A stretch of DNA of 64,000 nucleotides from Muscardinus avellanarius (taxonomy: Eukaryota > Chordata > Mammalia > Rodentia > Gliridae): contig OY726557.1 of the NCBI GenBank assembly GCA_963383645.1, forward strand, positions 150,775,860 to 150,839,859, read 5' to 3'. The notes under the pieces were generated by a model. That model did no database searches, was not told the origin of the DNA, and saw only the letters and a program-made list of their open reading frames with translations. Position 1 is the stretch's first letter, and each line of letters starts with the position of its first letter. Positions 43,480 to 56,003 of this stretch are shown in pieces. The position numbers were made by a program, and so were the translations under genes.

Positions 43480-44110
43480 ATCTGAAAAAAGATGAGTGCC
43501 TAATTAGAGCATTGGAGTTGAGGATATGAACGATGATAGTATACAGGTAGGTAGAATCAAATCGTCAAGAGTCTTTCAATTGTACGAAAGAGCTACAGTT
43601 TATTTTTAATGCATTGTAGATCCATGGAAGAAATGTTAAAGACAGAAGTGATAGGATCCATTTCATGCTGTGAATGATTCCTCTAGCTAGAGAGAACTGA
43701 AAGAGAGCCATAATGAAAACTAGAATCCAGGACACACTTGATCTTAACTAAAAGGCCAAGATGCATTGGAATACAGGTCAAAGTTATACAGAAAATGACC
43801 AGGATCTCAGGGGAGACCAAAAGAGATGGCTGGATTTGACGTATATGTTGACACTATTCAGATTTAATGATAGATTAGAGAAAGAGTTCCAAGGGAAAGG
43901 AAGATGTTAAGAATAACTCCTAGATTTCTGGCTTGAACAACTTTTTGGATAGCAGTGACTTTCACAGAGTTAGGGGAAGATGAGAAGAGAAGCAATTTTG
44001 TGGGAAAAGAGTCAGGAAAAATCATTTCATTGCTTACATTTATAAATACCTATAAAATAACCAGCTAATATTCTATTATATAAGAGAATTTTGAGCTAAA
44101 AATAATTAAT
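43480..44110 (+). repeat. Ancient interspersed repeat, same type as 3340-4250
   Basis: Blocks like GTGATAGGATCCATTTC and AATAACTCCTAGATTTCTGG fit the same old consensus. Diverged. Confidence 0.4.
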
Positions 44111-44635
44111 AAAACTGGGAATTTGGTGGCATAAGTCAAGTCCTGGGGATAGATTAAGTTATATGGGAAAACTGCAGAGTTAAAATATGATGCTTCAGGA
44201 ATAAACTTTGTAAGATGAAGTATCACTTAGATTAGGCCAGGATATGATGTGGTTAAGCCCAAATTTTTCAGTGCTTAATACTGAAACAGATCATGTTATT
44301 TAACTTAGTTTTCTATTCCAAGTTGTCCATACTTCAAGACCCAGGCTGATAGGCAGCTGCCATTTTGAGCTCTGCCCTTCATTATACCAAAAGGAGAGAG
44401 TTAATGGTAATTTTCACAATGTCTCCTAATTCAATAAGAAACATTCTGTCCGCATTTCACTGGCCAAAGAAAAGCACACAGTCTCATCTAATGCCAAAGG
44501 TGGAAAAATAGTATCCTATCACAAGCCTGAGAGGAAAATCAGAAATATTTACTAGATAGGACCAATCATTCTCACAAGGAGCTTTCTCTTGCCAAAATGG
44601 TACCAATTCTCAATTTATTTATTTAGGTAGTTTTG

Positions 44636-44800
44636 GATTTTTTATATATTCCATTTTATTGGCTCTTTAAAATCTCTCATCACAATGAAGTTCAGTGTGC
44701 TAGGAGCATTCATGCACATAACATTCGCTAAGTGTCACCCAGGATCCCTCTCCACTCCCGCCCCTTCCCCGCACATGATAATAAGATTGACTTTGATCAT
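44636..44800 (-). mobile_element. L1 3'-end fragment
   Basis: Antisense tail resembling 30360-30500, diverged. Confidence 0.5.
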
Positions 44801-45610
44801 TTAAATATTTTACATTAGTTTTCTGAATTAAAAATAGATATGAATAAACCAAAATCCAAAGGAAGAAAAAAATTATTTAGTAAAAAGCTTTTCCTCCTTT
44901 TATCTCAGCCACCCAGTTTTCTTGTCCAAATGTAAGCAATGCTACTAATATCACCTAACTTCTTCTATCTTCTCTATACATTAATGGGCACGCCACTTAT
45001 TCTTTTTTACCCAAACAGTGGGGCTCTTTTATGTCTTATTCCATACTTTCTCTCATTTAATGTACCTTGGAGACTGTTCTGTATCAGTAACAGTGAAAGC
45101 TGCTTCATTCTATTAAAAGCTATATAGTAAGCTAATGTATGAATCAATAATACAAACTGACTTATGAAAGAGGATTCGGTGGCTCACTAACTAGCAAGAA
45201 AATCCTTAGCTGTTAGTTGTAGTTTGATCAGTTTCTCCTGCTTTCTTTCGGTTCTGCCTTCTGAGTGACAGCTTTATCCCTGAGGCTAGATTCCCTTGTG
45301 GAGACCCAGTATTGCATTTATTCAATATATTACCTCCCTGTACCAAACAAGGTTTCTCTGATGTCCTCTGACTGGGCTATCTTCAGTCATAAAGCCACAC
45401 TGAGTCAGTCACTGTAGAAACAATATTAGCTCAGCCTCTTGGAAGTTAGGATATACTTAATTTCACTATAATCTTGTTGTCAGTAGTTAATGGCTGAGGA
45501 AAAGATCAACCCTGAGACAGCAATATCAATGCTTCCCACCAAGAACTGGAATAAGAGAAAGGAAAAGTGTGTGTTGTCAAAGAAAGCATTTGTGAAAATC
45601 ATTTTCTCAA
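44801..45610. other. Intergenic, nothing recognised
   Basis: AT-rich; no supported feature. Confidence 0.5.
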
Positions 45611-46032
45611 AAGGCATGGTGGCACATGCCTGTAATCACAGTTCTTCGGAAGTTGAGACAAGAGGATTGCAGGTTCAAGACCAGTCTCAGAAATTTAGCA
45701 AGCCGGGAGTGGTGGCGCACGCTTGTAATCCCCGCGCTTGGGAGGCTGAGACAGGAGTATCACATGGGTTCAAAGCCAGCCTCAGCTGCTTAGTGAGGCT
45801 CTCAGCAACTTAGTGAGACCCTGTTTCCAAATAAAATATAAAAAAGGTCTGGGAGTATAGCCCGGAAGTAGAAAGCCTCTGGGTTCTACCCCCAGTACCA
45901 CACACACACACACACACACACAAAAAGAAAGAAATTTAGCAAGACTCTCAGTAACCAAGCCAGACCCTGTTTCAAAATGAAAAATAATGTAGGGCTGGGG
46001 ATGGAACTCAAAGTTCAATTCCCAGTATTACA
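45611..46032 (+). mobile_element. Older SINE split by a younger one
   Basis: Outer copy parts are 45611-45702 and 45944-46032, interrupted by the inner SINE. Followed by a (GGAA)n tract to 46080. Confidence 0.88.
45703..45929 (+). mobile_element. B1-dID-type SINE nested in an older SINE
   Basis: Target-site duplication AGAAATTTAGCAAG (45689-45702, 45930-45943); (CA)n tail at 45901-45921. Confidence 0.92.
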
Positions 46033-46080
46033 TGAGAAAGGAGAAAGGAAGGAAGGAAGGAAGGAAGGGAGGAAGGGAAG

Positions 46081-46957
46081 TTATTTTCTCTGTGTTTTGG
46101 TGGTTGATTAATGGTACTTGAATGCCTTTATTTAATTGGAAGAATTAAGAATAAGAAGGAAGTTCAACATATAGACACTATAAAGATGCTTTATATGTAT
46201 AATCCATTTAGTCCTCATGATAACCATGATAAATAATAATCTCTTTATATTACACAATCTTAGCCTCAAAAGGATAAATTTTCCCAAGATCAGGATGAAA
46301 ATTCTACTCCAGTATTCTGTGACCTCAAAGATCTTGCTTGAGACTAGGCCAACAGAACATAAGTTAGCCTAATAGAGCCTAACTTTGGCTCCATTATTCT
46401 CTCATAATGTCTTTGCTCTCAGGGGCGCATGGGTTTTCTGATAATGTGGTTCTCTGAGATCGCTGAGTCATCTCTGCATGGTGTTTCTAATTGTAGAGCC
46501 CTTACTGTGTGAAAATATCACACAGTAAGAGCTAGTACCAAGACAAAATAGATTCCCGCTCAGAATTCTGATGCTGACATAGGACTCGCCTTCAGAGTTA
46601 TTGGAGAAGTCCTGCATTCGTGATGTTTTTCTCAGGTTTGGGGACATTAAAGTCAGCAATATTAAATGGACTCCTTTAGATACCTAGAGTCTGAGAACCT
46701 GACTCTGTTAGTTCTGTCATTCCCTCAGTGTTATGTGAGCTCCCCAGACTTGTTCCTCCTTCACTATGCCCTGGTTTAGACAGAAGCACCACCTTCTTCT
46801 TGTATCTTCATTTTGGAAACTCAGTCATGTTTGAACTCTTTATTTTGCTCATAGGCTACATCCCCTCAAATGCCACAGCTTGTGTTATATCCAGAGAGAG
46901 AAAACCTGAAGGGCATAGCATAAGAGTAGCAGAGTGAACCAGAAAAAGCACACAAAA
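46081..46957. other. Intergenic, nothing recognised
   Basis: No gene or named repeat seen. Confidence 0.5.
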
Positions 46958-47170
46958 AGCCATGTGGTGGGTATGGTGTTACATATCTGTAACTCCAGTA
47001 CTTGGAAGGCTAAAACAGAAGGTTTTCAGATTTGAGGCCAGCTTCCACAATATAGTGAAACACTCAGAAATGTACTGAGGCCTTTCAAAATAAAAAATTA
47101 AAGGGACTGGAGGTGGAGTTCAGAGGTAGAATACCCCAGGGCTCAATCTTCAGCACCAGGGAGAAAAAAA
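46958..47170 (+). mobile_element. B1-dID-type SINE, diverged
   Basis: Sense copy with the GTAACTCCAGTACTTGGAAG motif. Confidence 0.8.
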
Positions 47171-48417
47171 GGCACACACATGAATGAGGGATGTTACTCA
47201 GTCTCTGTAATTGTCTAACCATAAATCTATGCTCATGTTGACTTTGCTCTTACTGTCATGGGGTTGATTCTGTGAGGGCTCTAAGGAGTTCCCGAAAAGA
47301 AGAAACCTATCTCAGAACCAGCAGGGTCCTTGGCTTACATGATGGAAAAGAATTTCAGCATGTGCCAAGCAGAGCTAAAGACGAAGGTTTATTTAGAAAG
47401 GTAGGGAATACACATTCAAGGGAGAATCCAGACTATCTCAAGAGGAAAACATATTTCTGGGTTCTGTGCCTCTTCTTCTAAGGGAAGCGTGGTGAAGGGA
47501 AGGTACGGGAAGCCATGCCAAGATGACCTAGTCTCGAAGCAGCTTGTGGTGGTCTAGTCATCCCTAGAGTCCTCAGGATGATCAAAGTCTCCATTATCTA
47601 GTCAAAGGAGACCCCTAAGTTTGGGGTTTCTCAAGATACCCTCTCTATCGTGTTGACAGTGCACAGGGCAATTATTGTTTCTTTCAGTTAACTCTAGGAT
47701 CTACAAATTTTCCAAGAATTTGAGAGACAGGCCTGGGAAAGAGAACCGGTTTGAGGAGTAAAGACTGAAGAACTTTAGCACCATATTTGTATATCAAAGT
47801 TATATTTTCCTTACCCTTTCTCTCTGTCTCCTCTCTACCTATTTATTTATTCTATTTTACATCATTATCAACTTTCCTCTTTTTCTTTACCTATGCAAGA
47901 ATCAAATCTCCCTTAAAGCTTGAATCCACTTTGTTGACAATATTCATATAAAATTACCTGCTAACATAAATTTAGCAAGTCTTAGAATCCGTTTTGGCAT
48001 GACCACTTTCTTAGAATAGAAAATGTGGAACTATTGTCTGTTCAGAACAGGACCTGGGATAGAAATGGGGTCAAGAAACTGTTCCTGATTCTGATGATGA
48101 TAAGGATTTGCAATCCAGTGAGCAAACATATACACTCAAATGGGTAAAAGCAGAGCCCAGTCATAACTGAGTCAGGCAGGTGAGGTTTGAAGGTGACTCA
48201 GCAGGGATCTCAGGAAGTGAAGGGAGCACTGAGAACAACCCAGGTGAACAAGGCTGGGAACTCCAGGAGCTCAGGTTAGCAGGGTCCCAACCACTAAAGG
48301 GGGAGGGTTAGAGCATCCATCTGTGCATTGTGTGATGGCTCCTAGCTAACCTAGTATCAAAATAGGAACTAAAACAGAAGATGAGTAACACAACCTGCTA
48401 CCTCCTTCCTCTTCAGG
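47171..48417. other. Intergenic, nothing recognised
   Basis: 47220-47700 reads like an old repeat, but I cannot name it. Confidence 0.45.
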
Positions 48418-48775
48418 ATTCAGCCACGAATTTTTTTAATATACTTGAAACCTGTATGGAAAATAACCAGACTGTTTTGTCCTTGATATTCACAGTACTG
48501 CTGACACCAGATGGGTAGCTTTCTCTAACTCTACCAACACCAGCTGGATGTCTATCAATCCAGTTATGACACTTAGGATCTGGAACTGGTCCAGACCCCA
48601 CAGGAGTTAGGAGCTTGGTCTGTCCCATAAGATTTCCACTCATTTCAGACACCTGGTGCACTTCCAGACCACCTGCACTTCTGACAGACCAGCTATAAAT
48701 TATAGGTTCCCATGACCCACTCCTCATGTTTAAATTGGCTAACATAGCTGACAGTACTCAGTGAAACACTTCTGT
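48418..48775. repeat. Probable old interspersed repeat, class not determined
   Basis: CCATGACCCACTCCTCATGT and following text look like a diverged mammal-wide repeat. The 110-codon antisense open stretch here has no gene-like features. Confidence 0.35.
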
Positions 48776-49005
48776 TGATAGTTATTACAGTGAATATCAC
48801 ACACGATGCAGATGAAGTAAACAGAGCTTTTATACATCTTTTGGCATGCCACTCTCCATTAGCTCAATGTGTTTTTGTTCACCAACCAAGAGGCCACTAC
48901 ATGAGCATGAGCAATGGCACGGAAATATTAGAAGACAGGCTGTATTTGGGAAATTCCAGAGAGGTATTTAGCAGTCCAAAGGAAAAGAGTAGGCACTTTT
49001 ATTTC

Positions 49006-49186
49006 ATTTGTGGTGCTACTGTGACTAGGAGTTGAACTCAGGGAAATTCTACCTTTGAGCTATAACCCTTCTTAAACCCTTTTTAATTTTTTTTTTAAAC
49101 AGAGTCTTTCTAGGTTACTGTAAGTCTTGCTACGTTTCTGAGGCTAATCTTAAACTGAGATCATCTTGTCTTAGCCTCCCACTTTT
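49006..49186 (-). mobile_element. B1-dID-type SINE, diverged
   Basis: Antisense; GGAGTTGAACTCAGGGAAATT and later B1-like blocks. Confidence 0.78.
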
Positions 49187-49549
49187 GATGTATACTGAGG
49201 AGAAAAAAAATTCTGAAGTATTCAACTTATTAATTTATAGTAAAAGACGTAAAAAATTTTTAAAGACACAGTTGATTTAAATGTCTCCATGAAGTTCAAG
49301 TCTGACTTTCAGTGTTCAATAATTCATTTACCACATTCATTCATTCACTGATTATTTGATCACAGCATCAAATCTGCTTCTATAGCAGACATGATATACA
49401 CTAAAATAAAAGAATGCAGTGGGTCAATAACCTGACAAACACACCTAAGTACCCTCAAGTACAGGCATACCGCACATCCTCAGCAACTCAGTAGACCAAT
49501 GCTGTTTCACGTGCTGCAGAAGAGGAATGAGCTGGTCTTCCAATTAGGG

Positions 49550-49871
49550 AAGGGAGATTTCTCTGGTTACTTACTGCTATATAACAACTACCACAAGATA
49601 AGCTGCTCTAAAACTTGGTGGCTTGAAACGGCCCTCACTCCTGATTGTGTGGGCAACTGTTTACAGCTGCAGTCCTTGCACAGGCAGTCAGATGATTCCT
49701 GGAAATGAAGTCATCACCACACTTCACTTGCTAGTCCTGCATTCTGCCTCTAGCTGGATTGGCTGGAACAGCTTCACCCTTCCACAAAGCCTGACCACCT
49801 GTAAACCAGGGCTTGCTCCCCACCTGTGGCCTGAGCAAAGTCAGGCTGCTCCCAGGGAGACTCAGTACTCC
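49550..49871. repeat. Probable old LTR-type repeat fragment
   Basis: ACTGCTATATAACAACTACC ... TTGGTGGCTTGAAAC resembles old mammalian LTR repeats. Interrupted by the SINE at 49887-50089. Confidence 0.4.
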
Positions 49872-49886
49872 AAAAGCAGGTGTTCT

Positions 49887-50089
49887 GCCTTGTGTGGTGG
49901 TGCATGCTTGTAATCCCAGCATTTGGGAGGCTGAGACAGGAGGATTGTGGTTTGCAGAGAGCCTCAACTACTTAGTGAGACCCTTTGCAACTCAGTGAGA
50001 CCCTGTTTCAAAATAAAGAATAAAAAATAGTCCTGGAAGTATAGCTCAGAGGTAGAATGCCTCTGGGTTCCATCCCCATTAATGCAAAA
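49887..50089 (+). mobile_element. B1-dID-type SINE
   Basis: Perfect 15-bp target-site duplication AAAAGCAGGTGTTCT (49872-49886, 50090-50104). Confidence 0.94.
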
Positions 50090-50208
50090 AAAAGCAGGTG
50101 TTCTAAGACACATAGTGAGGGCTGCCAAAATTTTAAGGTACTACATCACTTTTGCTTATCAGAGTGCTCACAGAATCCACCCAGATTACAAAGCAAAGGA
50201 CATAGACC

Positions 50209-50290
50209 TAATATCTCAAAGGAGGGGAGATGGAATGCCAAAAACTTGAGTTGTAATATCTCAAAAGAGAGGAGATGGAATGCCAAAAAC
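50209..50290 (+). repeat. 45-bp tandem duplication upstream of L1 monomers
   Basis: TAATATCTCAAA ... GATGGAATGCCAAAAAC begins at 50209 and 50254. Confidence 0.8.
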
Positions 50291-50292
50291 AC

Positions 50293-50812
50293 CATCTTGC
50301 CTCAGTGCAACCGACTCCAGGGACAATCAGGAAAACAACGAAGGACTTGAAGTAAGCAGCTGCAGATCATCAGAATTGTAAGTGATCAATTCCTCCTGTG
50401 CAAACACCAGCTACAACTTGCAGCAGTGGTGGCCAAGCTCATCACACCCTCCAGAGATCCAGATCAATGCCCAACAACATCATGTTCTTCCTGTGCAAAC
50501 ACTGGCTACAACTTCCAGCAGTAGCAGCTGAGCTCACCACACTCTCCAGGGATTCAGAGTGGCACTCCACACCAGAAAAGAAACCTGCCCACTTTGCAGC
50601 CCCAGTCACCACAGTGGCACCATCTTGCCTCAGTGCAACCGACTCCAGGGACAATCAGGAAAACAACGAAGGACTTGAAGTAAGCAGCTGCAGATCATCG
50701 GAATTGTAAGTGATCAGTTCCTTCTGTGCAAACACCAGCTACAACTTACAGCAGTGGTGGCCGAGCTCATCACACCCTCCAGAGATCCAGATCAATGCCC
50801 AACAACATCATA
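50293..50812 (+). repeat. 338-bp tandem monomers in L1 5'UTR (about 1.5 copies)
   Basis: CATCTTGCCTCAGTGCAACC begins at 50293 and again at 50631; the following ~180 bp match closely up to CAACATCAT. Confidence 0.85.
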
Positions 50813-51330
50813 AGTGAAGCTGTGGTCCCCACTGGAAAAGACCCAGCGCTGCACCCCCAAGAACTCACACAGCCTCCATAAACTCCATGAGTCTGAGACT
50901 TTGCAGTTCAGCCTGATGAAGGAAGGGGTAGTCTCTAAAATTTGCAGCAGTGACAGTTGAGCTTACCACACCCTCCAGAGATCCAGACTACACATAACAA
51001 CATCCTAAGTGAAGCCAAAGTTCCCTCAAAAGACTATCCAGCATGGTGCCCACAGGGACTCGCACAGCCTCTATAAACTCCCTTAGTCTGAGACTTTGCA
51101 ATTTAACCCTGCGAAGGAGGAGATAGAGTCTACAACTTGCAGCAGTGGTGGCTGAACTTACCACTCTCTCCAGAGATCCAGAGCAATGATCAAAAACATG
51201 GTAAGTAAAGCTGTGATCCCCGTGGGAAAACACCCAGTACAGCACTCCAAGGGACTCACACAGCCACAATAAATTACCTGGGTTTGAGACTTTGTGATTC
51301 AACTCAGAATATGGGGATGGGATCTGCTGT
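50813..51330 (+). repeat. About 195-bp tandem monomers in L1 5'UTR (about 2.6 copies)
   Basis: AGTRAAGC starts near 50813, 51008 and 51204. Each unit contains CACACAGCC-type, GAGACTTTG and CCAGAGATCCAG blocks. Confidence 0.8.
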
Positions 51331-52208
51331 TGGACATAGCAGAGCCTCAAACAGACTTAGGCTCTGATCATGGAAAGTGTGGGAGGAGACCAACACTTAA
51401 CACTAGACTCAACTAGTAAGATCTCCGGGATCAATAGAGACCACACAATCATGGTGAACAGGGAGAAATCAAACCAGACCAGCCCTAGCTGTAAATAACT
51501 GAGACTCTTACATTGAGTTTGGTCTCAGAGGCATACTCTACCTACAGAAGCAGTGAGAAACCAAGATTCCACATCTGTGGAAAGCATGGAGGGTGACCTG
51601 TGCTTAACACTAGATCCAGCCCCACTGATACCGGCCATCTGCATAAAATGAGAAAGACTCAGAGAACTAGGCTTGCAGCAGGAAAGGTGTTGGTGGCACT
51701 TGATGTCTGCACAGAGGCCAGTCTGCTAAATATTCATTCATTTGTAGAGTTGCAAATTTGTTGTTGGGGTTTTTTGTTCTTTTTTGTGTTAGTGTGTATG
51801 CCTGTTTTTTTTTTTACCCTCTTCCCAAACCCTCTCCCAAGCTTCTTCCCTGTACATACCTACTCTCTTCTCTCTATCCCTTTTCTTTTTTTCTCTCTTC
51901 TTCTCTCTTCCTTGTCTTATATTAAATCTACTTCATATCACTACACCAGAAACTCTACATTGGTTACTAGAATACTACTACATTTTCACTATCTCTAATC
52001 TCTAATATATACTACCTTACCAAACTCATATTCTCATTTTATTTAATTCTATCTGAGGATTTACCCTATACTTGCATTTACAATTTCACTTCCCTCCTCA
52101 CTCAACTTTCACTGATGAATACAATATAACTTGCCCTTGGATATACCAGCTGACAGCTAGAGACTGAGATAAATCTATCAAAAGCAACAGATACAAACTT
52201 CTGAAATC
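51331..52208 (+). other. L1 5'UTR remainder between monomers and ORF1 relic
   Basis: Contains pyrimidine-rich sequence (51770-52000). The 132-codon open frame here is low-complexity and not gene-like. Confidence 0.6.
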
Positions 52209-53093
52209 ATGAGAAGGAGGAATAACAAGGAAGCAATGAGCTCCCACAACCCCACAATAACAGAACCTGACAACATAGAATTGCAGAGATATCCAGAAGG
52301 TCAAATCAGGAGTATAACTGGAGAAATAATACAGAACTTCTGAAAAGAATTTAGAGAAAGTCTGAAAGAAATAAAAGATGTAATCATTAAAATGAAGGTA
52401 TCAATCCAAACTATACACAGTCAATTAGACCACATGGAGAATAGAAGCTCGCTCCTAGAAGATGATCACTCCAAAACAATCACATAGTATGTAACTTAGA
52501 AAAAACAATTCAACAGCAGGAATTGGACATTAAAGATATATGGACCCATTTTTAAAAGAGCTAAACTAATAATAATTGGCATAGAAGAAGGAAAAGAAGG
52601 TGAAACCAAATGGATCAACAATCTTTTCAAAGAAGTAATATCAAAAAATTTTCCAAAATAAGAGCAAGAGGTCAATACACAGGAGAATCCCCTTTAGACA
52701 AGATCAAAGAAAATGTTCCCCATGCCACATAATAGTCAAACTGACCAATGTAGAAGCCAAGTAGAGAATATTAAAGTCAACAAAAACAAAAGACAAACCA
52801 ATTAGAATCACTCCAGACTTCCCAAACCAAGTTGTGAAAGCCATAAGGGCCTGGAGTAGCATATCCCAAACTCTAAAAGAGAACAACTTGCAGCCAAAAA
52901 TTTCCTACCCAGCAAAAGTATCTCTCAAATTAGACATGGAAATAAAAATCTTTCATGACAAACAGGAGTTGAAAGAATTTCTGTCTTCCAAATCAGCACT
53001 AGAGAAATACTCAAAGAGATTAACTGCAAAGAAGAAATAAGTATTACATGCCAGAACCAGAGAAACAAGAGTTTCCATTCAGCAAACAACTAA
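52209..53093 (+). pseudogene. L1 ORF1 pseudogene
   Basis: Starts with an ATG in a context like the intact ORF1 and retains AMSSHNPT, HMENR and YPAKVSLKL-type segments, but has multiple stops and frameshifts. The longest open piece is 52834-53040. Confidence 0.85.
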
Positions 53094-53139
53094 GCAATGA
53101 AGAACAAACACTATCTCAAACAGAAGTTAAATCTCAATA

Positions 53140-54540
53140 TGTTAGGAATTAAAAATTATCTCTCAAAGATCACACTGAATTTTAATAGCCTCAACTCCTA
53201 AATAAAAAGACATAAAATAGCAAAATGGATTAAAAACAAGAATCCATATATCTGCTGCCTGCAAGAAATACACCTTACAAGTAAAGATGGTAACAAACTT
53301 AAGGTAAAGGAATGGAGCAAGATAATCTGTGCCAAAGGAACTAGATAACAAGCAGGAGTAGCAACTATGATATAAGATAGACTGCATGCCCAAGCTTATT
53401 AGAAGAGAAAAGGCAGGTCATTTTTTAACTAGGAAAAAAACAGAATAGTCAAAGTAGTTGTCAGGAACAAAAATCATGCAGGAGTAATCACAATACCTGA
53501 CTTTAACCTATACTACAAAGCCATAGTAATAAAAAAAAAGCATGGTATTGGCACATAAAAAGGTACATAAACCAATGGAGCAGAATAGAAGACTCATAAG
53601 AGTCTGCACAAGAGTGAATTCAAGATGGATCAAAGACTTAGAAATTAGACAAGAGACCTTGAGGCTCCTTGAAAAGGGCTTAGGTCCAACACTGCAACAT
53701 ATAGATATATAAGATAAAAAACTTTCTCAACAAGGCTCCAAAGGCACAAGAAACTAAAAGGTGAATCAATATGTGGGACTGCACAAAACTGAAGAGCTTC
53801 TGTACAGCAAAGGAAACTATCAAGAACCTCAACCAAGAGCCAAAAGAATGGGATATTTTTGATAACTACTCCTCTGATAGAGGACCAATATCTAGAATAT
53901 ACAGAGAACTCAAGAAACTCAGTACAAAGAAAACAAATAAACCAATCAAAAAATGGGTAAATGAACTAAATAGACACTTTATGAAGAAAAAAATTCCAAT
54001 GGCCAATAAATTCATGAAAAATGCTCAACATCATTAGCAATCAGAGAAATGCAAATCAAAACTACCTTGAGATTTTACCTAACTCCAACTAGAATGGCAA
54101 TCATTCAAAACACAAACAAGTGCTGGCGAGAATGTGAAGTGGGCACTCAATACATTGTTGGTGGGATTGCAAATTAGTACAACTACTTTGGAAAACAGTA
54201 TAGAGGATCCTCAGAAGAATGGGAATTGGGTACCAAGCAAAATTTAAATGTATGCCATTTTCAATATGTTCCACATAAAAATAAAATTAAAATAAATAAA
54301 TAAATTGTAAACATAATAAATAAATAAGTCAGAACAAAGAAAAAATGAAGAATGGGAATGAATTTATCATATATTCCAGAAATACCACTTATGGGTATCT
54401 ACCCAAAAGAAAGGAAACCAAACTACCACACTAATGCATGCATATCTATGTTCATAGCTGCAGAATTCACCATTGCCAAACTATGGAAGCAGCCAAGATG
54501 TTCATCAACAGATGAAATGATTACAAAACTATGAGAAATA
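53140..54540 (+). pseudogene. L1 ORF2 relic with large internal deletion
   Basis: 53140-53395 encodes an endonuclease-domain remnant (IKRHKIAKWIK, CCLQEIHLT, AGVAT). Sequence then jumps to the C-terminal half, including [11 protein letters not shown] near 53800. The reverse-transcriptase core is missing and stops are frequent. A small A-tailed insertion sits at 54227-54346. Confidence 0.8.
54227..54346 (+). mobile_element. Short A-rich retroposed insertion inside L1 relic
   Basis: Flanked by the 13-bp repeat GAAGAATGGGAAT (54214-54226 and 54347-54359). Its core around 54250-54290 resembles 20645-20705 (CCATTTT...AATATG...TCCACATAAAAAT). Family not recognised. Confidence 0.65.
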
Positions 54541-55009
54541 TACAGAATAGAATTTTACTCAGCCAGAAAGAACATAATTACATCATTTACAAGGAAATGG
54601 ATAGAACTGAAAGACATTATGCTAAGTGAAATTAGTCAGTCACAAAAAATAAGAAATTGGATTCTTTCCCCCAGTATGTGGAAGCTAAGGAGAAATGGGT
54701 CATAGGAGGAACTCTAGTTAAAGATGGGGATTCTATAAATGAGCAAATCAGGTGACCTATCTGAAAAGATGGAAGGGGAGAAGAGGTAAAATCTCTAATG
54801 CACATCATATACATTAACAAACATCAATATCAATCACCATGCCAAACATGAGAAGGAGGGCGGGGGAGGGAATGGGGTGGGAATTGGGTAAGGGCTAATT
54901 GGATGGTGTGTTTGTGTATGTCTCCACCATCTTGTATCCCATTTAGATGTATGGCTACAGTGCACCAATTAAAAAATACATTTAAGGATTAAAGATATGT
55001 AAGGATTTT

Positions 55010-55210
55010 CCAGTGTGGTGGCACAGCCTTGAAACTCCATTACTTAGGAGGCTGAGATAGGAGGATCACAGGTCCATGGCCAGCCTCAGCAACTTAGTGA
55101 GGCCCTCTAAAACTGAGTTAGATTGTTTTGAAATAAACAGTTATATAGGGCTGGGAGTGTAGCTCAGAGTTAGAATGCCCCTGGAACCAATCTATATAAC
55201 ATACACCCAG
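55010..55210 (+). mobile_element. B1-dID-type SINE with (GA)n tail
   Basis: Sense copy; a (GA)n tract of about 60 bp follows (55213-55271). Confidence 0.85.

Positions 55211-55212
<2 letters not shown>

Positions 55213-55271
<59 letters not shown>
55213..55271 (+). repeat. (GA)n microsatellite
   Basis: Uninterrupted GA units after the SINE at 55010. Confidence 0.95.
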
Positions 55272-55273
<2 letters not shown>

Positions 55274-55830
55274 TTAAGGATACATATAAACTTGATCCCT
55301 ACAAGGTCAATAGGAAACACAGCTCTTCCAGCAGTGCCTTCCCTTGACTATGTATGGACTGGCAAAGAACAGACCAGTGATATCTAGAAGCCAATATGGA
55401 GCAATTCTATCACATTATCATAAGCTGAACCAGAAGTTTGGCTATGCACATTATATGAACATAGAGTATAATTTACCTTGGAAACATGCCATTTCAGCAA
55501 TTATTCTTAGAATCTCATTTATCTCCAGGCAATGATGGTGATGCAGGAATACCAGATCACATTTCTGCCCCAAGACAAGGCTCTCAAATTTATACATGGG
55601 ATGATGCAACATGTGGTTTATAATGTGAATTCAGCTAAAAATACTTCTTTTTAAGTGTGTTTTATCTCATCACACAGTTTCCTCAGGAAATTTACTTTAA
55701 GAAGTTGAAATCTACTTCAAGTGATCTTACCCTATCCATGAATCACTTAATTGTTTTTATAAAAAATAAAACAGCTTAGCATTTCTGAATCTCAATATTA
55801 TGAATCTCTTTTGCAAGAGGGTTGATATTT
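55272..55830. other. Intergenic, nothing recognised
   Basis: Unique-looking sequence. Confidence 0.5.
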
Positions 55831-56003
55831 TGAGGGGAGGGGCACTGAGGATCGAACCTAGGGGCATTCTACCCTTAGCTAGCCCTATTTTATTTTATTT
55901 TATTTTATTTTTGAAACAGGGTCTCACTATGTTGCTGAGACTGGCCTTGACACTGCAATCCTCCAGTTTCAGTCTCTCAAGTACTGGGATTTCAGGCCTG
56001 GCT
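55831..56003 (-). mobile_element. B1-dID-type SINE, diverged
   Basis: Antisense, with an internal (TTTTA)n expansion near 55888. Confidence 0.82.

Larger units (their letters stand above)
50105..54985 (+). mobile_element. Decayed L1 with tandem-monomer 5'UTR, ORF1 and ORF2 relics
   Basis: The 5'UTR holds tandem repeats (50209-51330). A broken ORF1 (52209-53093) and an internally deleted ORF2 (53140-54540) follow, then an L1 3'UTR ending GTGCACCAATTAAAAAA near 54975. The exact 5' boundary and target-site duplication were not established. Confidence 0.8.

Noticed and set aside
48413..48745. 110-codon antisense frame as a gene
   Set aside because: It lies in repeat-like sequence with no domain, start context or splice pattern.
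50293..51330. CRISPR-like array
   Set aside because: The repeats are adjacent 195-338-bp monomers without short repeat-spacer structure, in a mammalian L1 5'UTR.
53140..54540. Functional L1 ORF2
   Set aside because: The reverse-transcriptase core is deleted and stops are frequent; no intact ORF2 exists in the window.
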